This document shows positions 16,996 through 25,482 of a stretch of DNA of 55,409 nt, piece after piece. Origin of the DNA: Armatimonadota bacterium (lineage in GTDB: Bacteria > Armatimonadota > Armatimonadia > Armatimonadales > Capsulimonadaceae). The stretch is taken from contig JANXNV010000104.1 in NCBI GenBank assembly GCA_025353925.1, positions 1 to 55,409 on the forward strand, written 5' to 3'. A program made the translations under genes and the position numbers. Each line of letters starts with the position of its first letter. Position 1 is the first letter of the stretch. The notes beneath the pieces were generated by a model. The model worked only from the letters and a program-made list of their open reading frames with translations. It did not search any database and was not told where the DNA came from.

Positions 16996-17890
16996 TCTTT
17001 TCTTGCTGCAGAAGTTCTGCCGGGGGCGGAACCCGCCAGCGGTCGTGGAGCCACAGCCACTGCTCGGGATACTTCCGCACCATCTCCTCGATCACAGCGG
17101 TTGCATCGGTCATAATCCGCTTGATGTCGGCGTCGGTATCCCCGGTCGCCGTCGTATCGATCTCCGGGTAAATCACCATTTTATAGGTCCCGTCCGGCTG
17201 ACGTGGGCAGAACATCGGCACGATCCCCGCCCCAGTTTTGAGTGCCAGCACGGCGGGTCCGGCGACTGTTCCAGCCAGCTTGCCGAAGAACGGCACAAAC
17301 ACATCCTCGGACTTTTGGTCCGGCAGGATCGCAATGATCCCGTTGCTGCGGAGCCTGGATAAAATCGGTTTCGGTGATCCGCCGCGCGGCAGCACCGTGT
17401 AGCCGCCGTTCGCCCGCAGAGAGTCAGTAATTTCGTTGAAACCCGCGTCTTCACTCTGCCGCGCGATCACGGCGAAGCTGTACCCGGCGACCGCCGCCCG
17501 CCGCGCCAGCAGCTCCCAGTTGCCGAAGTGTGCCGCCAGCAGGATCATCCCCTTGCCGCGTGCCAGAACCTTGTCCACAACGTCGTAAGAGTCCGCCTGC
17601 GCCAATGCTTTGACCTGTTCGGGAGTCCAGCGCGGAGCTTCCAGGAACTCAGCGGTGGAAGTCGCGAAACTCTGGAAAACACGCCGTATCAGCACATCCC
17701 GCTCCGCTGCGGTGAGCGAGTCGCCGTAGGCAATACGCAGATTCTTGTCGGCGACTTGTCGGTAACGCCCGGAAACCGCATAGGCAAGCCCGCCCAGAGC
17801 GCGAACGACCGGCTTCGGCATGTGCCGCCCGATCAGACCGCCGAAAACGCGCCGCACCAGCGGCTGCCAGATTTTTTTCTGGATTCGCAT
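16961..17890 (-). CDS. LpxL/HtrB-type lipid A acyltransferase
   Basis: The 309-residue protein belongs to the LpxL/LpxM (PF03279) family that adds secondary acyl chains to lipid A at the inner membrane. The catalytic His-x4-Glu is in LLAAHFGNWELLARRA. The second block ILPRGGSPKPILSRLRSNGIIAILPDQ and the third, VPFFGKLAGTVAGPAVLALKTG, match the family order, and the tail has the conserved PEQWLWLHDRWR. An N-terminal amphipathic or hydrophobic segment (residues 10-35) suits membrane association. Its 3' end overlaps the waaC-like gene by 35 bases. Acyl specificity cannot be inferred. Confidence 0.92.
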   Translation of the reverse strand: MRIQKKIWQPLVRRVFGGLIGRHMPKPVVRALGGLAYAVSGRYRQVADKNLRIAYGDSLTAAERDVLIRRVFQSFATSTAEFLEAPRWTPEQVKALAQADSYDVVDKVLARGKGMILLAAHFGNWELLARRAAVAGYSFAVIARQSEDAGFNEITDSLRANGGYTVLPRGGSPKPILSRLRSNGIIAILPDQKSEDVFVPFFGKLAGTVAGPAVLALKTGAGIVPMFCPRQPDGTYKMVIYPEIDTTATGDTDADIKRIMTDATAVIEEMVRKYPEQWLWLHDRWRVPPPAELLQQEKSADAPPAAAAV

Positions 17891-17895
17891 AACGC

Positions 17896-18486
17896 TTAAC
17901 AGATCGGCAGCTCAATCAGTGCATACACATCGGTCAAAGCCAGCGTCGTTTCTACCGATGGCAGGTAGACACTTCCCTGAATTCCGGCAACATTCAGTTG
18001 ATGCCACTTGTCTTCCCGCCGAGTAAAGAGCGTCATGAGTGCTTCATCCTGCGAGACCAGCAGGTAATCGGTGAGCGACGGAATAGATTGGTAATGGCGG
18101 AACTTATCGCCCCAGTCGTAGGCTTCGGTCGAGTCGGAGAGGACTTCGACGATTAGCAGAGGATTCGCAAGCAGATCGGTCCGGCCCCGGTGGAACGCAA
18201 GCGGGCCGCAGACGACGGCGGCGTCCGGGAACGTGTTTACACCATCGCCGGTATGGACTTTCATATCCGAACCGAAGACGCGGCAGCCCTTGGGCAGAAG
18301 GGCGGTGCGCAGCGTCGCGATAATGTTGACCGCTATCGTGCTGTGGTTAGCTGTGCCACCGCTCATGGCGCGGATTTCGCCGCCTACGAACTCCCAGTGG
18401 CCGATACTGGTCCGCTCGAACTCGAAATATTCCTCTTCCGTGTAGATGATTTTCTCAGTTTTGCGATACCGCTGTGCCAGTGCCAT
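17896..18486 (-). CDS. Uma2-family (DUF820) PD-(D/E)XK protein
   Basis: The 196-residue product has the Uma2/DUF820 pattern: an N-terminal YTEEEYFEFERTSIGHWEFVGGEI, HSTIAVNIIATL, then TFPDAAVVCG and LLIVEVLSDSTEAYDWGDKF, which place Asp, Glu and Lys as in the PD-(D/E)XK nuclease core. It ends with a SIPSLTDYLLVSQDE motif. These genes are abundant in cyanobacteria, Armatimonadota and Planctomycetota and their function is unknown. Here it is wedged in the lipid A cluster, between lpxK (three bases) and the LpxL-like gene (five bases), so it is probably co-transcribed although no link to LPS is known. Confidence 0.88.
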   Translation of the reverse strand: MALAQRYRKTEKIIYTEEEYFEFERTSIGHWEFVGGEIRAMSGGTANHSTIAVNIIATLRTALLPKGCRVFGSDMKVHTGDGVNTFPDAAVVCGPLAFHRGRTDLLANPLLIVEVLSDSTEAYDWGDKFRHYQSIPSLTDYLLVSQDEALMTLFTRREDKWHQLNVAGIQGSVYLPSVETTLALTDVYALIELPIC

Positions 18487-18489
18487 TGT

Positions 18490-19617
18490 TTAGACTCCCA
18501 ACTTGATCCGTGCCAGCACGTCCGCCAAAAAGGCAGCTTCGTTTTCTACCACCATCTCGATCCGCAGGGCGTATGTCGGCAGCTCGTCGGTCTCGGCAGT
18601 CGGCCATTTGACCGCGTCTTTTTCCGTCATCACGATTGCAGACGCCTCGGCCTGGCGGGCGGCTTGCTGGACTGTTCGCGCTTGCTTCGCATCAAAAGCA
18701 TGGTGATCATCCCATGCCTCCTGCCCGGCGATGCGTACCCCGGCTTCCTGCGCCAAAGAATGAAGGAACGAGGACGGCTGGGCGATGGCAGAGACGGCAT
18801 ACACGAGTTTGCCTCGCAGGGCGTTCAGTGGCAGCGGCGGCGCGGCCAAATCCGACACGGAGGCGAAACCGACAGCTCGATGATCGGCAAAGTAGACATT
18901 CGCCGCCGGTGTGAGAGCGAAGATTTTGCCCAGCAGTGAGTGACGCCCAGTCTCCCCCAGCCCACCAGCCCGTGTCACGACAATGATACCCGCGCGGGCC
19001 AAATGCCGCCTGGCCTCACGGAGCAGACCGCGCGGGAGCGAAAAGCCGTTGTCGAAGGGGCGGCGGGCATCCAGGAGTACGATATCCAGGTCACGCGCGA
19101 GCTGCCAGTATTGGAAGCCGTCGTCGAGAACCAGAGCATCCAAATTGAAACGGCGCAGAGCTTCCCGGCCTGACTGCCGGCGGTCTTTGCCGACCAGCAC
19201 CGGAATACCGGATAGGGTTCGGGCCAGGAAGACAGGCTCGTCCCCAGCTTCCGAGGCCGTCAGCAGACGGTCGCCCTCGGGGTCAGACACCAGACGCACG
19301 GACTGGCCCTCGCCGCCATGCCCCCGGCTGAGTACCGCGATCCGTTTCCCGGACTCTTTAAGGCGGCGACACAGGAACTGGGTCATCGGGGTTTTGCCCG
19401 TGCCGCCGACAGTCAAGTTGCCGATGCTGATCACCGGGACCGGCAGCGTTTCCCGCCTCCGCAGACCGAGCGTCTCTGCCGTCAGATAGGCATCCAGCCC
19501 GGCATCATACAGAGCAGACAGGCCGCCCAGAAAGCCGCGTAAACCCGAGGCCGCCATCCCCGAACGCCCCGGCTCGGCGATGACGCTTAGCAGATAGCTT
19601 TCTAGGCCCGACGCCAC
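18490..19617 (-). CDS. lpxK: Tetraacyldisaccharide 4'-kinase LpxK
   Basis: LpxK phosphorylates the 4' position of the lipid A disaccharide at the inner membrane. The product has the membrane-proximal N-terminal helix region, then the Walker A ISIGNLTVGGTGKTPMTQFL, VLSRGHGGEG, GDEPVFLARTL, the LDALVLDDGFQYWQLARDLDIVLLD block with the Walker B and DDGFQ motifs, and DHHAFD near the C-terminus. The start is uncertain. GTG 19617 gives 375 residues and a 16-base overlap with the DUF374 gene; the next ATG (19557) would shorten the protein by 20 residues. A longer frame to 19719 exists but lies inside the upstream gene. LpxK is essential in most LPS-bearing bacteria. Confidence 0.93.
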   Translation of the reverse strand: MASGLESYLLSVIAEPGRSGMAASGLRGFLGGLSALYDAGLDAYLTAETLGLRRRETLPVPVISIGNLTVGGTGKTPMTQFLCRRLKESGKRIAVLSRGHGGEGQSVRLVSDPEGDRLLTASEAGDEPVFLARTLSGIPVLVGKDRRQSGREALRRFNLDALVLDDGFQYWQLARDLDIVLLDARRPFDNGFSLPRGLLREARRHLARAGIIVVTRAGGLGETGRHSLLGKIFALTPAANVYFADHRAVGFASVSDLAAPPLPLNALRGKLVYAVSAIAQPSSFLHSLAQEAGVRIAGQEAWDDHHAFDAKQARTVQQAARQAEASAIVMTEKDAVKWPTAETDELPTYALRIEMVVENEAAFLADVLARIKLGV

Positions 19618-20297
19618 AGGTTCCACCCCTGCCGCTTCGGCCCCGTCGCATCGAGTGCTCCGGCTTCCCGCTCGGCCTGGGCTTCGAGGCCCGCAATCGC
19701 TGCCCCCACACGCTCGCACCAGAGCTTCTGCTCTTCGTCACTTTTGGCATCAGCGGGGATATGGATCGGGTCGCCGTAAATCCATACCGCCCGTGCAAAC
19801 GGGGCCGGGACCATATACTGGTCCCATGCGTGGGCCAGCTTTCTTGGATAGGCACTGATGCCGACGGGGATGATCGGGGAGCCTGACTTCTGCGCTAGGA
19901 AGATCGCGCCCGGCTGAACCACATGGATCGGCCCGCGCGGCCCGTCCGGCGTGTGCGCCAGGGTACCGCCGCGCTTTAGCTGCTTGGTGATTGTCAGAGC
20001 AGCCTGCACCGCACCCCGCGCCGAAGTCGAGCCGCGCACGGTCTGCCAGCCGAACCGCTGGAAGATGTGGTTCTGGTATTCACCGTCCCGGGAGGTCGAG
20101 ATCATGGCCCAGTACCCGCGCTTACGGAACCGGCAGATGGGGAGAATTGTTCGCCCATGCCAAGTGAGAAGAATCAGCCCCTTGCCCTCCTGCTGGACCT
20201 CGCGCACACGCGCCTCCCCGATTACCCGCAGCCGGAGGGTCGGAATAATCAGCCGCACGAGCCAGTACACCAGAAATGAGACGACACGGTACTTCAT
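19602..20297 (-). CDS. Lysophospholipid acyltransferase-like protein, DUF374
   Basis: The 231-residue protein is a DUF374-type member of the LPLAT superfamily. It has a hydrophobic N-terminus (residues 5-25), the active-site-like block LTWHGRTILPICRFRKRGYW, where His takes the place of the HxxxxD motif, SRDGEYQNHIFQRFGWQTVRGSTSARG, and THTPDGPRGP-like LAHTPDGPRGPIHVVQPGAI. DUF374 genes commonly sit next to lpxK and waaA, and some are thought to acylate lipid A. It is transcribed just after msbA and overlaps lpxK by 16 bases. Its acyl donor and acceptor are unknown. Confidence 0.88.
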   Translation of the reverse strand: MKYRVVSFLVYWLVRLIIPTLRLRVIGEARVREVQQEGKGLILLTWHGRTILPICRFRKRGYWAMISTSRDGEYQNHIFQRFGWQTVRGSTSARGAVQAALTITKQLKRGGTLAHTPDGPRGPIHVVQPGAIFLAQKSGSPIIPVGISAYPRKLAHAWDQYMVPAPFARAVWIYGDPIHIPADAKSDEEQKLWCERVGAAIAGLEAQAEREAGALDATGPKRQGWNLWRRA

Positions 20298-20315
20298 AGG
20301 TCAAAAGTCAAATAT

Positions 20316-22181
20316 TTATGTCACGGCGGAGACGTGGGGCACGGTCACGGCCTCAAAATCCAGACCGTCCGTATCCTCGGATTTCTCGTCGCTCGTTTTT
20401 TCCCAGGGGAACTTCTTTTCGTGGAACCGCTCGTATAGATGTCGGTAGAGTCCGTCCGGCAGACGCATCAGCTCGGTGTGGGTCCCGCTTTCCACGATCT
20501 CCCCCGCCTGCATGACCAGTATCTTGTGCGCGTTCTGGATGGTCGAAAGGCGATGGGCGATCACAAGTGTCGTCCGCCCGCGCATCAGCGTTTCCAGGGC
20601 TTCCTGGACCACTTTCTCCGATTCGGCGTCCAGCGAAGAAGTCGCTTCATCGAGAATCAAAATACGCGGGTCTTTCAGCAAAGCACGGGCAATCGAGACC
20701 CGCTGCCGCTGCCCCCCGGAAAGCTGCTTGCCTCGCTCCCCCACCAGCGTGTTGTAACCCTCCGGCATGACGGACCGGTCCGCAATGAAGCTGTGCGCAT
20801 TGGCCGCCCGGGCCGCCGCTTCGATCATCTCCTGGGTCGCTGCCGGGTTGCCGTAAGCGATATTGTCCCGGATGGTCCCGCCGAAGAGGATCGTTTCCTG
20901 CGGCACAATCGCAATCTGCCTTCGCAGCGACTCGAGTGTCACTTCCCGCAGATCGTGCCCGTCCACGCGGATCGACCCGGACTGCGGGTCGTAAAAGCGC
21001 GGGATCAGGTCAGCAATCGTGCTTTTGCCCGCCCCCGAAAGCCCCACCACCGCCACGACTTCGCCGGGGTTCATCGTAAACGAGATATTTCGCAGCACCG
21101 GCGTTTCGGCGTTGTAGGCAAATGCCACATGGTCGAACTCGACTCTCCCCTCGACTTGCGTCAAAGCTTTTGCATCAGGGCAATCTTTGATCTGGGACTC
21201 GACATTCAGCACGTTCTGGAAGATCCGTCCACCTCCGGCCATGATCTGTTCCCAGGTGACCTTTGCTCCGCCCAGGCCGCCGACGCCTTTGGCGATCAGG
21301 TTCAGGAAAAAGATAAACTTTCCCAGCTGCCCAAGGCTCATTTCATTGCTGGCGACGAGTCGACCTGCGAACCAGAGAGCGATCGCGATGCCCACCGCTC
21401 CAATAAGATCCGTCGTCGGCTTCAGCCGCGCGGATTGCCGGACAACGACCATCGCAAAGTTTTTGGCGGCCTGGTTTTCGCGCTGAAATCGATCCACAGC
21501 GACCTTCTCCGCACCGAAGGACTGGATAATCCGAATACCGCTCAGCGTCTCCTCCATCAGCGTGTTGACATCTGCCAGCTTGTTCTGCGTGTCTCCGGTG
21601 GAACCCCGAATCCGCCGTGTCAGCGTGTTGATACTATAGATCATCAGAGGCAGAACCACGAGTGTGATTAAGGAAAGCTTGACTGAGATCAAGAAAATAC
21701 TAACGAGGCCGCCGATAACATAAAACGGAGCTGGGGCTAGGTCTTTCAGGCTGGTGATCGTGTTCTGTAGCAGAGGCACGTCATTGTTCATCGTGGACAT
21801 GAGTGCCCCTGTCCGCTGACCGTTGAAAAAGCCCAGGGAAAGGCCCTGCAAATGCTCGTAAATACGGTTTCGCAGGCGAAGGCCGAGCCGCTGCCCGGCT
21901 TCGGAGAAGAACACCATGTCGCCATAGGTGAACAGCCAGCGCAGGCTGTAGACACCCACAATCGCCAGGCAAACCAGATTCAGGCGGTGTATATCTTCGG
22001 TATCGATCCTGCTCACGGCCGCATGCCTAGCAGAATTAATGAAAGGCTCCAAGAGCGTTGCGACTGCCCCATCCGATGCACTCACCCCGAAGGCGCAGAC
22101 AAGCGCGAACACCAAATACCAGCGGTCCTGCTTGATATACGGCCAAAGGAAGTTCCAAATCTGACGCGGTTTCAGTGTCAT
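20316..22181 (-). CDS. msbA: ABC exporter MsbA-like, lipid A flippase
   Basis: The 621-residue half-transporter has a six-span transmembrane domain (residues about 10-320) and a C-terminal ATPase. Motifs are Walker A VGLSGAGKSTIADLIPRFYD, the Q-loop in QIAIVPQET, the signature LSGGQRQRVSIARALLKDP, Walker B ILILDEATSSLDAESE, and the switch His in VIAHRLSTI. Placement among lpxB, lpxK and acyltransferase genes supports lipid A-core flipping from the inner to the outer leaflet of the plasma membrane. ATG 22181 is chosen because it overlaps the upstream stop in an ATGA arrangement; a longer form to 22280 would be embedded in the upstream gene. Other lipid or drug export roles cannot be excluded. 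Confidence 0.9.
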   Translation of the reverse strand: MTLKPRQIWNFLWPYIKQDRWYLVFALVCAFGVSASDGAVATLLEPFINSARHAAVSRIDTEDIHRLNLVCLAIVGVYSLRWLFTYGDMVFFSEAGQRLGLRLRNRIYEHLQGLSLGFFNGQRTGALMSTMNNDVPLLQNTITSLKDLAPAPFYVIGGLVSIFLISVKLSLITLVVLPLMIYSINTLTRRIRGSTGDTQNKLADVNTLMEETLSGIRIIQSFGAEKVAVDRFQRENQAAKNFAMVVVRQSARLKPTTDLIGAVGIAIALWFAGRLVASNEMSLGQLGKFIFFLNLIAKGVGGLGGAKVTWEQIMAGGGRIFQNVLNVESQIKDCPDAKALTQVEGRVEFDHVAFAYNAETPVLRNISFTMNPGEVVAVVGLSGAGKSTIADLIPRFYDPQSGSIRVDGHDLREVTLESLRRQIAIVPQETILFGGTIRDNIAYGNPAATQEMIEAAARAANAHSFIADRSVMPEGYNTLVGERGKQLSGGQRQRVSIARALLKDPRILILDEATSSLDAESEKVVQEALETLMRGRTTLVIAHRLSTIQNAHKILVMQAGEIVESGTHTELMRLPDGLYRHLYERFHEKKFPWEKTSDEKSEDTDGLDFEAVTVPHVSAVT

Positions 22182-22792
22182 AAGTGTGAATTTACCAGAA
22201 AGCGCAGGCTGAGCAGCAGCACGAAGATCAAGGCGAAGGTTGCAGAGATCTGTTCCCGGTTTCTGATGGCCTGCGCCCACTCAAATCTTCCTTCCCCACT
22301 AGTTCGCGGCAGGGGCGACGGAACCAGGCGGGGAACACGGCGGACATAATCCAAATAGGGGGCACCGAATTTCGCGGTCAGAAACGACTCCTCGTAGAAA
22401 ATCGCCGCCAGATGGAAGAGCAGAAACAAAGCCAGTGTCCCCGCCACGCCCCAGACCCCGAGACCGGAGACCAGGCCGTAGCCGATCGCCAGCAGCAGAG
22501 AACCGAAGTACAAGGGGTTGCGGACATGGGCGTACGGACCACCCGTAGTAATCACGGCGTCCTTGGCGATGTATCCCGCCGCCCAGAAACGGACAATCTC
22601 CCCCAGCAGAACCAGCCCGATCCCCGCGCCGTACGCCGCCCACCCGCCGTCGCGCCGATGCAGCAGAAGCGAGAAGGCCAGCAGCCCGAGCGGAATCAGC
22701 CAGGTGAAGACGGTCCGGCGTCGGACCAGGAAGGGAGGCTTGCTCACCGGGTTGGGACTGTTTTCTGTTTCGGTCAAATCTGTTTCGGTCAT
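22178..22792 (-). CDS. Isoprenylcysteine carboxyl methyltransferase (ICMT)-type membrane protein
   Basis: The 204-residue integral membrane protein has four or five hydrophobic spans and the ICMT/PEMT SAM-binding signature, VITTGGPYAHVRNPLYFGSL, followed by a Glu-containing helix (AAIFYEESFLTAKFGAPYLDYVRRVPRL). Family members methylate lipids or small molecules in the membrane. The position between lpxB and msbA suggests a substrate related to the envelope, but this is only context. After the usual VPRL the protein has an unusual SPLPRTSGEG segment, resembling translated intergenic repeats, before a last hydrophobic helix. It overlaps msbA by four bases and starts 13 bases after lpxB. Confidence 0.85.
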   Translation of the reverse strand: MTETDLTETENSPNPVSKPPFLVRRRTVFTWLIPLGLLAFSLLLHRRDGGWAAYGAGIGLVLLGEIVRFWAAGYIAKDAVITTGGPYAHVRNPLYFGSLLLAIGYGLVSGLGVWGVAGTLALFLLFHLAAIFYEESFLTAKFGAPYLDYVRRVPRLVPSPLPRTSGEGRFEWAQAIRNREQISATFALIFVLLLSLRFLVNSHL

Positions 22793-22805
22793 AATTGATG
22801 CTTAG

Positions 22806-24179
22806 TCACGGTTTCGTCTGTATCAGATCGAGGAGCAGCTCGGCGGCCCGCTTGACACCGCCCGGATCGCCGAGGTTCGTGCGGACCAGATCGGTCAGCC
22901 GCTCTTTTAAACCTAGTATACGCCCCGGCTGAAGCAGCAGTTCCACGCCTAGAGCGGCAATGGCCTCCGGGGTGGCATCATCCTGCAAAAGCTCGGCGAA
23001 CAGCCGCTCATCGGCGAGAATATTCGGCAGGCCGATATGGGCGATATTCAGGCTGCGGCGGCGCAGTCGCCACTCAATCCCCATCAGAGCCGATCCGCGG
23101 TAGACAATCACCATCGGCTTCTTCAGAATCATCGCTTCGAGCGTCGCCGTGCCGGATTTGGTCAGCACCAGATCGGATCGCGCCATAACGTCCCAGGTCA
23201 GCCCTTCGCAAATGACCAGCGGGGCCGGGCCGGGACGCTCACGGATCGGGGCTTCGTCCGGCATATCCGGGGTAAGCGTTCGCCCGTCCAGGGTCACACC
23301 CTCAGTGGTCGCGAGCAGCGGAACCGGAGGAGCCAGAGCCTCATGTGCCAAATGGGCCAGCTTGCCGCCTGCCAGAGTCATCAAGCCAGGCAGCCGGGAC
23401 GACGCCTGCGCCTTCTCGATAATCTCTTCCACCAGTGTGCGCTGGGAAGAAGACGCCAGGGCCAGGGCAAACTGGATTCCGGGAATGCGCCGGGTCATCT
23501 CGTTTGCCGCCCCGATCAGCGCGGGCAGAATATGCCTGATCTCGCTGCGGCGGCTCCCCGGCAGCAGCGCGACCAGCGGGCGGTGGGAATCCAGGCCAAA
23601 ATGCTCATAGAATTCACCTGCGGGCAGGATCGGCTTGACCAAGTCCAGCAATGGATGACCGACAAACCGCGCATCCGCTCCCGCCGACTTCAGCAGCGTT
23701 TCCGACCAGCGGAACGGGGTCACGATCCGGTCCGCCGCCGCGACCACCTTGCGTGTGCCTTTGCGGACCATCGCCCCGCGCCGCCAAGACCCCGGTGGGA
23801 AATAATAAAAGACCGGGCAGATACCTTCCGACTTGGCCGCCCGGCCAATAGGGACATTGAATGCCCCGGCATCGATCAGCACCAGCGCATCCGGACGGTC
23901 GCGCCGGACCGCCCGCTTCATCTCGGCCCGGACCGCCAGAAGCAGCGGCAGCTTAAACACCGTATCGGCCAGGCCGATACTCGCCCAGGGTTCGCTGTTG
24001 TAGCGCAGCGTGGCCCCCGCCTCCGCCATGCAGTGACCACCGATCCCCCAAGCTTCGACCGGGCGCGGATGCACCAGCTCCCGCAGCGCAGTCAGCAGGG
24101 CCGCCCCCTGCCGATCTCCCGAGGGTTCCCCGGCCATGATCGCGATACGCAGCGGCTTTTCAGTGGTCGCGTCAGTCAT
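22806..24179 (-). CDS. lpxB: Lipid-A-disaccharide synthase LpxB
   Basis: LpxB (family GT19) joins UDP-diacylglucosamine and lipid X into the beta-1,6 disaccharide. The N-terminus RIAIMAGEPSGDRQGAALL and the donor-site VLTKSGTATLEAMILKKPMV with IGLPNILADERLFAELLQDDAT are diagnostic. VLIDAGAFNVPIGRAAKSEG and VALLPGSRRSEIRHILPAL are further family blocks. At 457 residues it is about 70 longer than E. coli LpxB; most of the excess is an insertion of about 50 residues between the two lobes (roughly 275-325). The ATG follows an AGGAAG ribosome site and lies nine bases after lpxA. Confidence 0.94.
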   Translation of the reverse strand: MTDATTEKPLRIAIMAGEPSGDRQGAALLTALRELVHPRPVEAWGIGGHCMAEAGATLRYNSEPWASIGLADTVFKLPLLLAVRAEMKRAVRRDRPDALVLIDAGAFNVPIGRAAKSEGICPVFYYFPPGSWRRGAMVRKGTRKVVAAADRIVTPFRWSETLLKSAGADARFVGHPLLDLVKPILPAGEFYEHFGLDSHRPLVALLPGSRRSEIRHILPALIGAANEMTRRIPGIQFALALASSSQRTLVEEIIEKAQASSRLPGLMTLAGGKLAHLAHEALAPPVPLLATTEGVTLDGRTLTPDMPDEAPIRERPGPAPLVICEGLTWDVMARSDLVLTKSGTATLEAMILKKPMVIVYRGSALMGIEWRLRRRSLNIAHIGLPNILADERLFAELLQDDATPEAIAALGVELLLQPGRILGLKERLTDLVRTNLGDPGGVKRAAELLLDLIQTKP

Positions 24180-24188
24180 GCGGCCTTC

Positions 24189-24980
24189 CTAACGGGGAGC
24201 ATCGAGCTGACGACCATTAGAGCCGAAGCGGATATTCCGGATGAAGTCCAGCAGGTAGTCACGCTCGACACTCGGATTGACCTCGTTCTCAATATTCTCC
24301 AACGCCTGCGACATATTCATCTGAGAACGGTACAAAAGCTTGTACGCCTGCTTGAGATCGCCGCGCACCGGCGACGAGACACCGGAGCGGCGCAAGCCGA
24401 TCACGTTGAGATCCAAGACTTTACACGGTCGGCCATCGCCCATCATAAACGGCGGAATATCCTGCACCACTTTGGAGTAGCCGCCGATCATCGCCAGCTT
24501 GCCGATCCGCACAAACTGATGGACGCCGACAAAGCCCCCAAAGTTCGCTCGGTCCTCTACTTCCACGTGGCCGGAGATGCCGGTCATGTTCGCCATCGTA
24601 ATCCCGCTGCCGATCAGGCAGTTGTGCCCGACATGGCAGTACGCCATAATCAGGTTGTTGTCACCGATCAGTGTCTGATTGCCCGCCCCCGCTGCCCGAT
24701 GAATTGTGACATGCTCCCGGATGATATTGTTGTCACCAATAACTAGAAAGCTTTTCTCCCCTTTGAACTTACGGTCCTGCGGAATGCCTCCGAGAACCGC
24801 ACCGGAGAAAACATCGCACCCGCTGCCCAACGTGACATAGGCTTCAATTACCACATGGGGGCGCAGGCGCGTTCCGTTTCCGATCACGGCGTCTTCGCCG
24901 ACCACGGTAAATGCCCCGATCTCGACATCATCGCCGATCTGCGCACTGGGGTCAATACTGGCTGTAGGGTGAATCTTCAT
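24189..24980 (-). CDS. lpxA: UDP-N-acetylglucosamine acyltransferase LpxA
   Basis: LpxA transfers a hydroxyacyl chain from ACP to the 3-OH of UDP-GlcNAc, the first lipid A step. The 263-residue protein is a left-handed beta helix of hexapeptide repeats, starting IHPTASIDPSAQIGDDVEIG. It has the catalytic His region NNIIREHVTIHRAAG and the motif MAYCHVGHNCLIGSGITMAN. The C-terminal helical domain begins with LNVIGLRRSGVSSPVRGDL, where the conserved GLRR is intact. Length is normal. It lies nine bases before lpxB, downstream of fabZ. Confidence 0.95.
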   Translation of the reverse strand: MKIHPTASIDPSAQIGDDVEIGAFTVVGEDAVIGNGTRLRPHVVIEAYVTLGSGCDVFSGAVLGGIPQDRKFKGEKSFLVIGDNNIIREHVTIHRAAGAGNQTLIGDNNLIMAYCHVGHNCLIGSGITMANMTGISGHVEVEDRANFGGFVGVHQFVRIGKLAMIGGYSKVVQDIPPFMMGDGRPCKVLDLNVIGLRRSGVSSPVRGDLKQAYKLLYRSQMNMSQALENIENEVNPSVERDYLLDFIRNIRFGSNGRQLDAPR

Positions 24981-25023
24981 GCAAAAATAATGTCTTTTCC
25001 ATCATACACAAGAGCGAAACGCA

Positions 25024-25461
25024 TTAGAGCGGGGAGACTAGTGCAAACATGATGTCCGCTTCTGCCGCCTCTTCTCCGCCAACTCGCGCCATGCACCGCA
25101 CCTTGCCCATGTTGCCGCGCAGGCGCAGCAGCTCGACAGTTACTTCCAGCGTGTCTCCCGGGACGATCGGGCGCCGGAACTTGGCATTGTCCACCGTGCC
25201 GATATAAGCCAGTTTGCCGCGATGCTCCTCGACCGCCAGAATCATCACGCCGCCAATCTGCGCCATCACTTCAATCACCAGAACTCCGGGCATGATCGCA
25301 CGCTGCGGGAAATGCCCCTGGAAGAACGGCTCATTTGCAGTGACGTTCTTCAGGCCCACGGCCCGCTTTCCAGGCACCAGCTCCAATATCTTGTCCACCA
25401 ACAGGAACGGGTAACGATGCGGTAGAATCTCTTTAATCGCTTCAATATCGAGTACAGGCAA
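25024..25461 (-). CDS. fabZ: 3-hydroxyacyl-ACP dehydratase FabZ
   Basis: FabZ dehydrates beta-hydroxyacyl-ACP and competes with LpxA for the same substrate, and the two are often encoded together. The 145-residue hot-dog-fold protein has [17 protein letters not shown] at the start and the active-site block [20 protein letters not shown] with the catalytic His and the following EVMAQIGGV containing Glu. The initiation codon is TTG 25461, supported by a GAGGAG ribosome site six bases upstream. It is independent of lpxC, unlike the lpxC-fabZ fusions found in some phyla. It lies 42 bases before lpxA. Confidence 0.95.
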   Translation of the reverse strand: MPVLDIEAIKEILPHRYPFLLVDKILELVPGKRAVGLKNVTANEPFFQGHFPQRAIMPGVLVIEVMAQIGGVMILAVEEHRGKLAYIGTVDNAKFRRPIVPGDTLEVTVELLRLRGNMGKVRCMARVGGEEAAEADIMFALVSPL

Positions 25462-25482
25462 AATGGTCTCCTCTAACAGTTT

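Noticed and set aside
20439-21671. 410-codon plus-strand open frame
   Set aside because: It is antisense to msbA, which has all ABC motifs.
23037-24746. 569-codon plus-strand open frame
   Set aside because: It spans lpxB and lpxA in antisense; those carry clear family motifs, and the plus-strand protein is Arg/Gln/His-rich as expected of a shadow.
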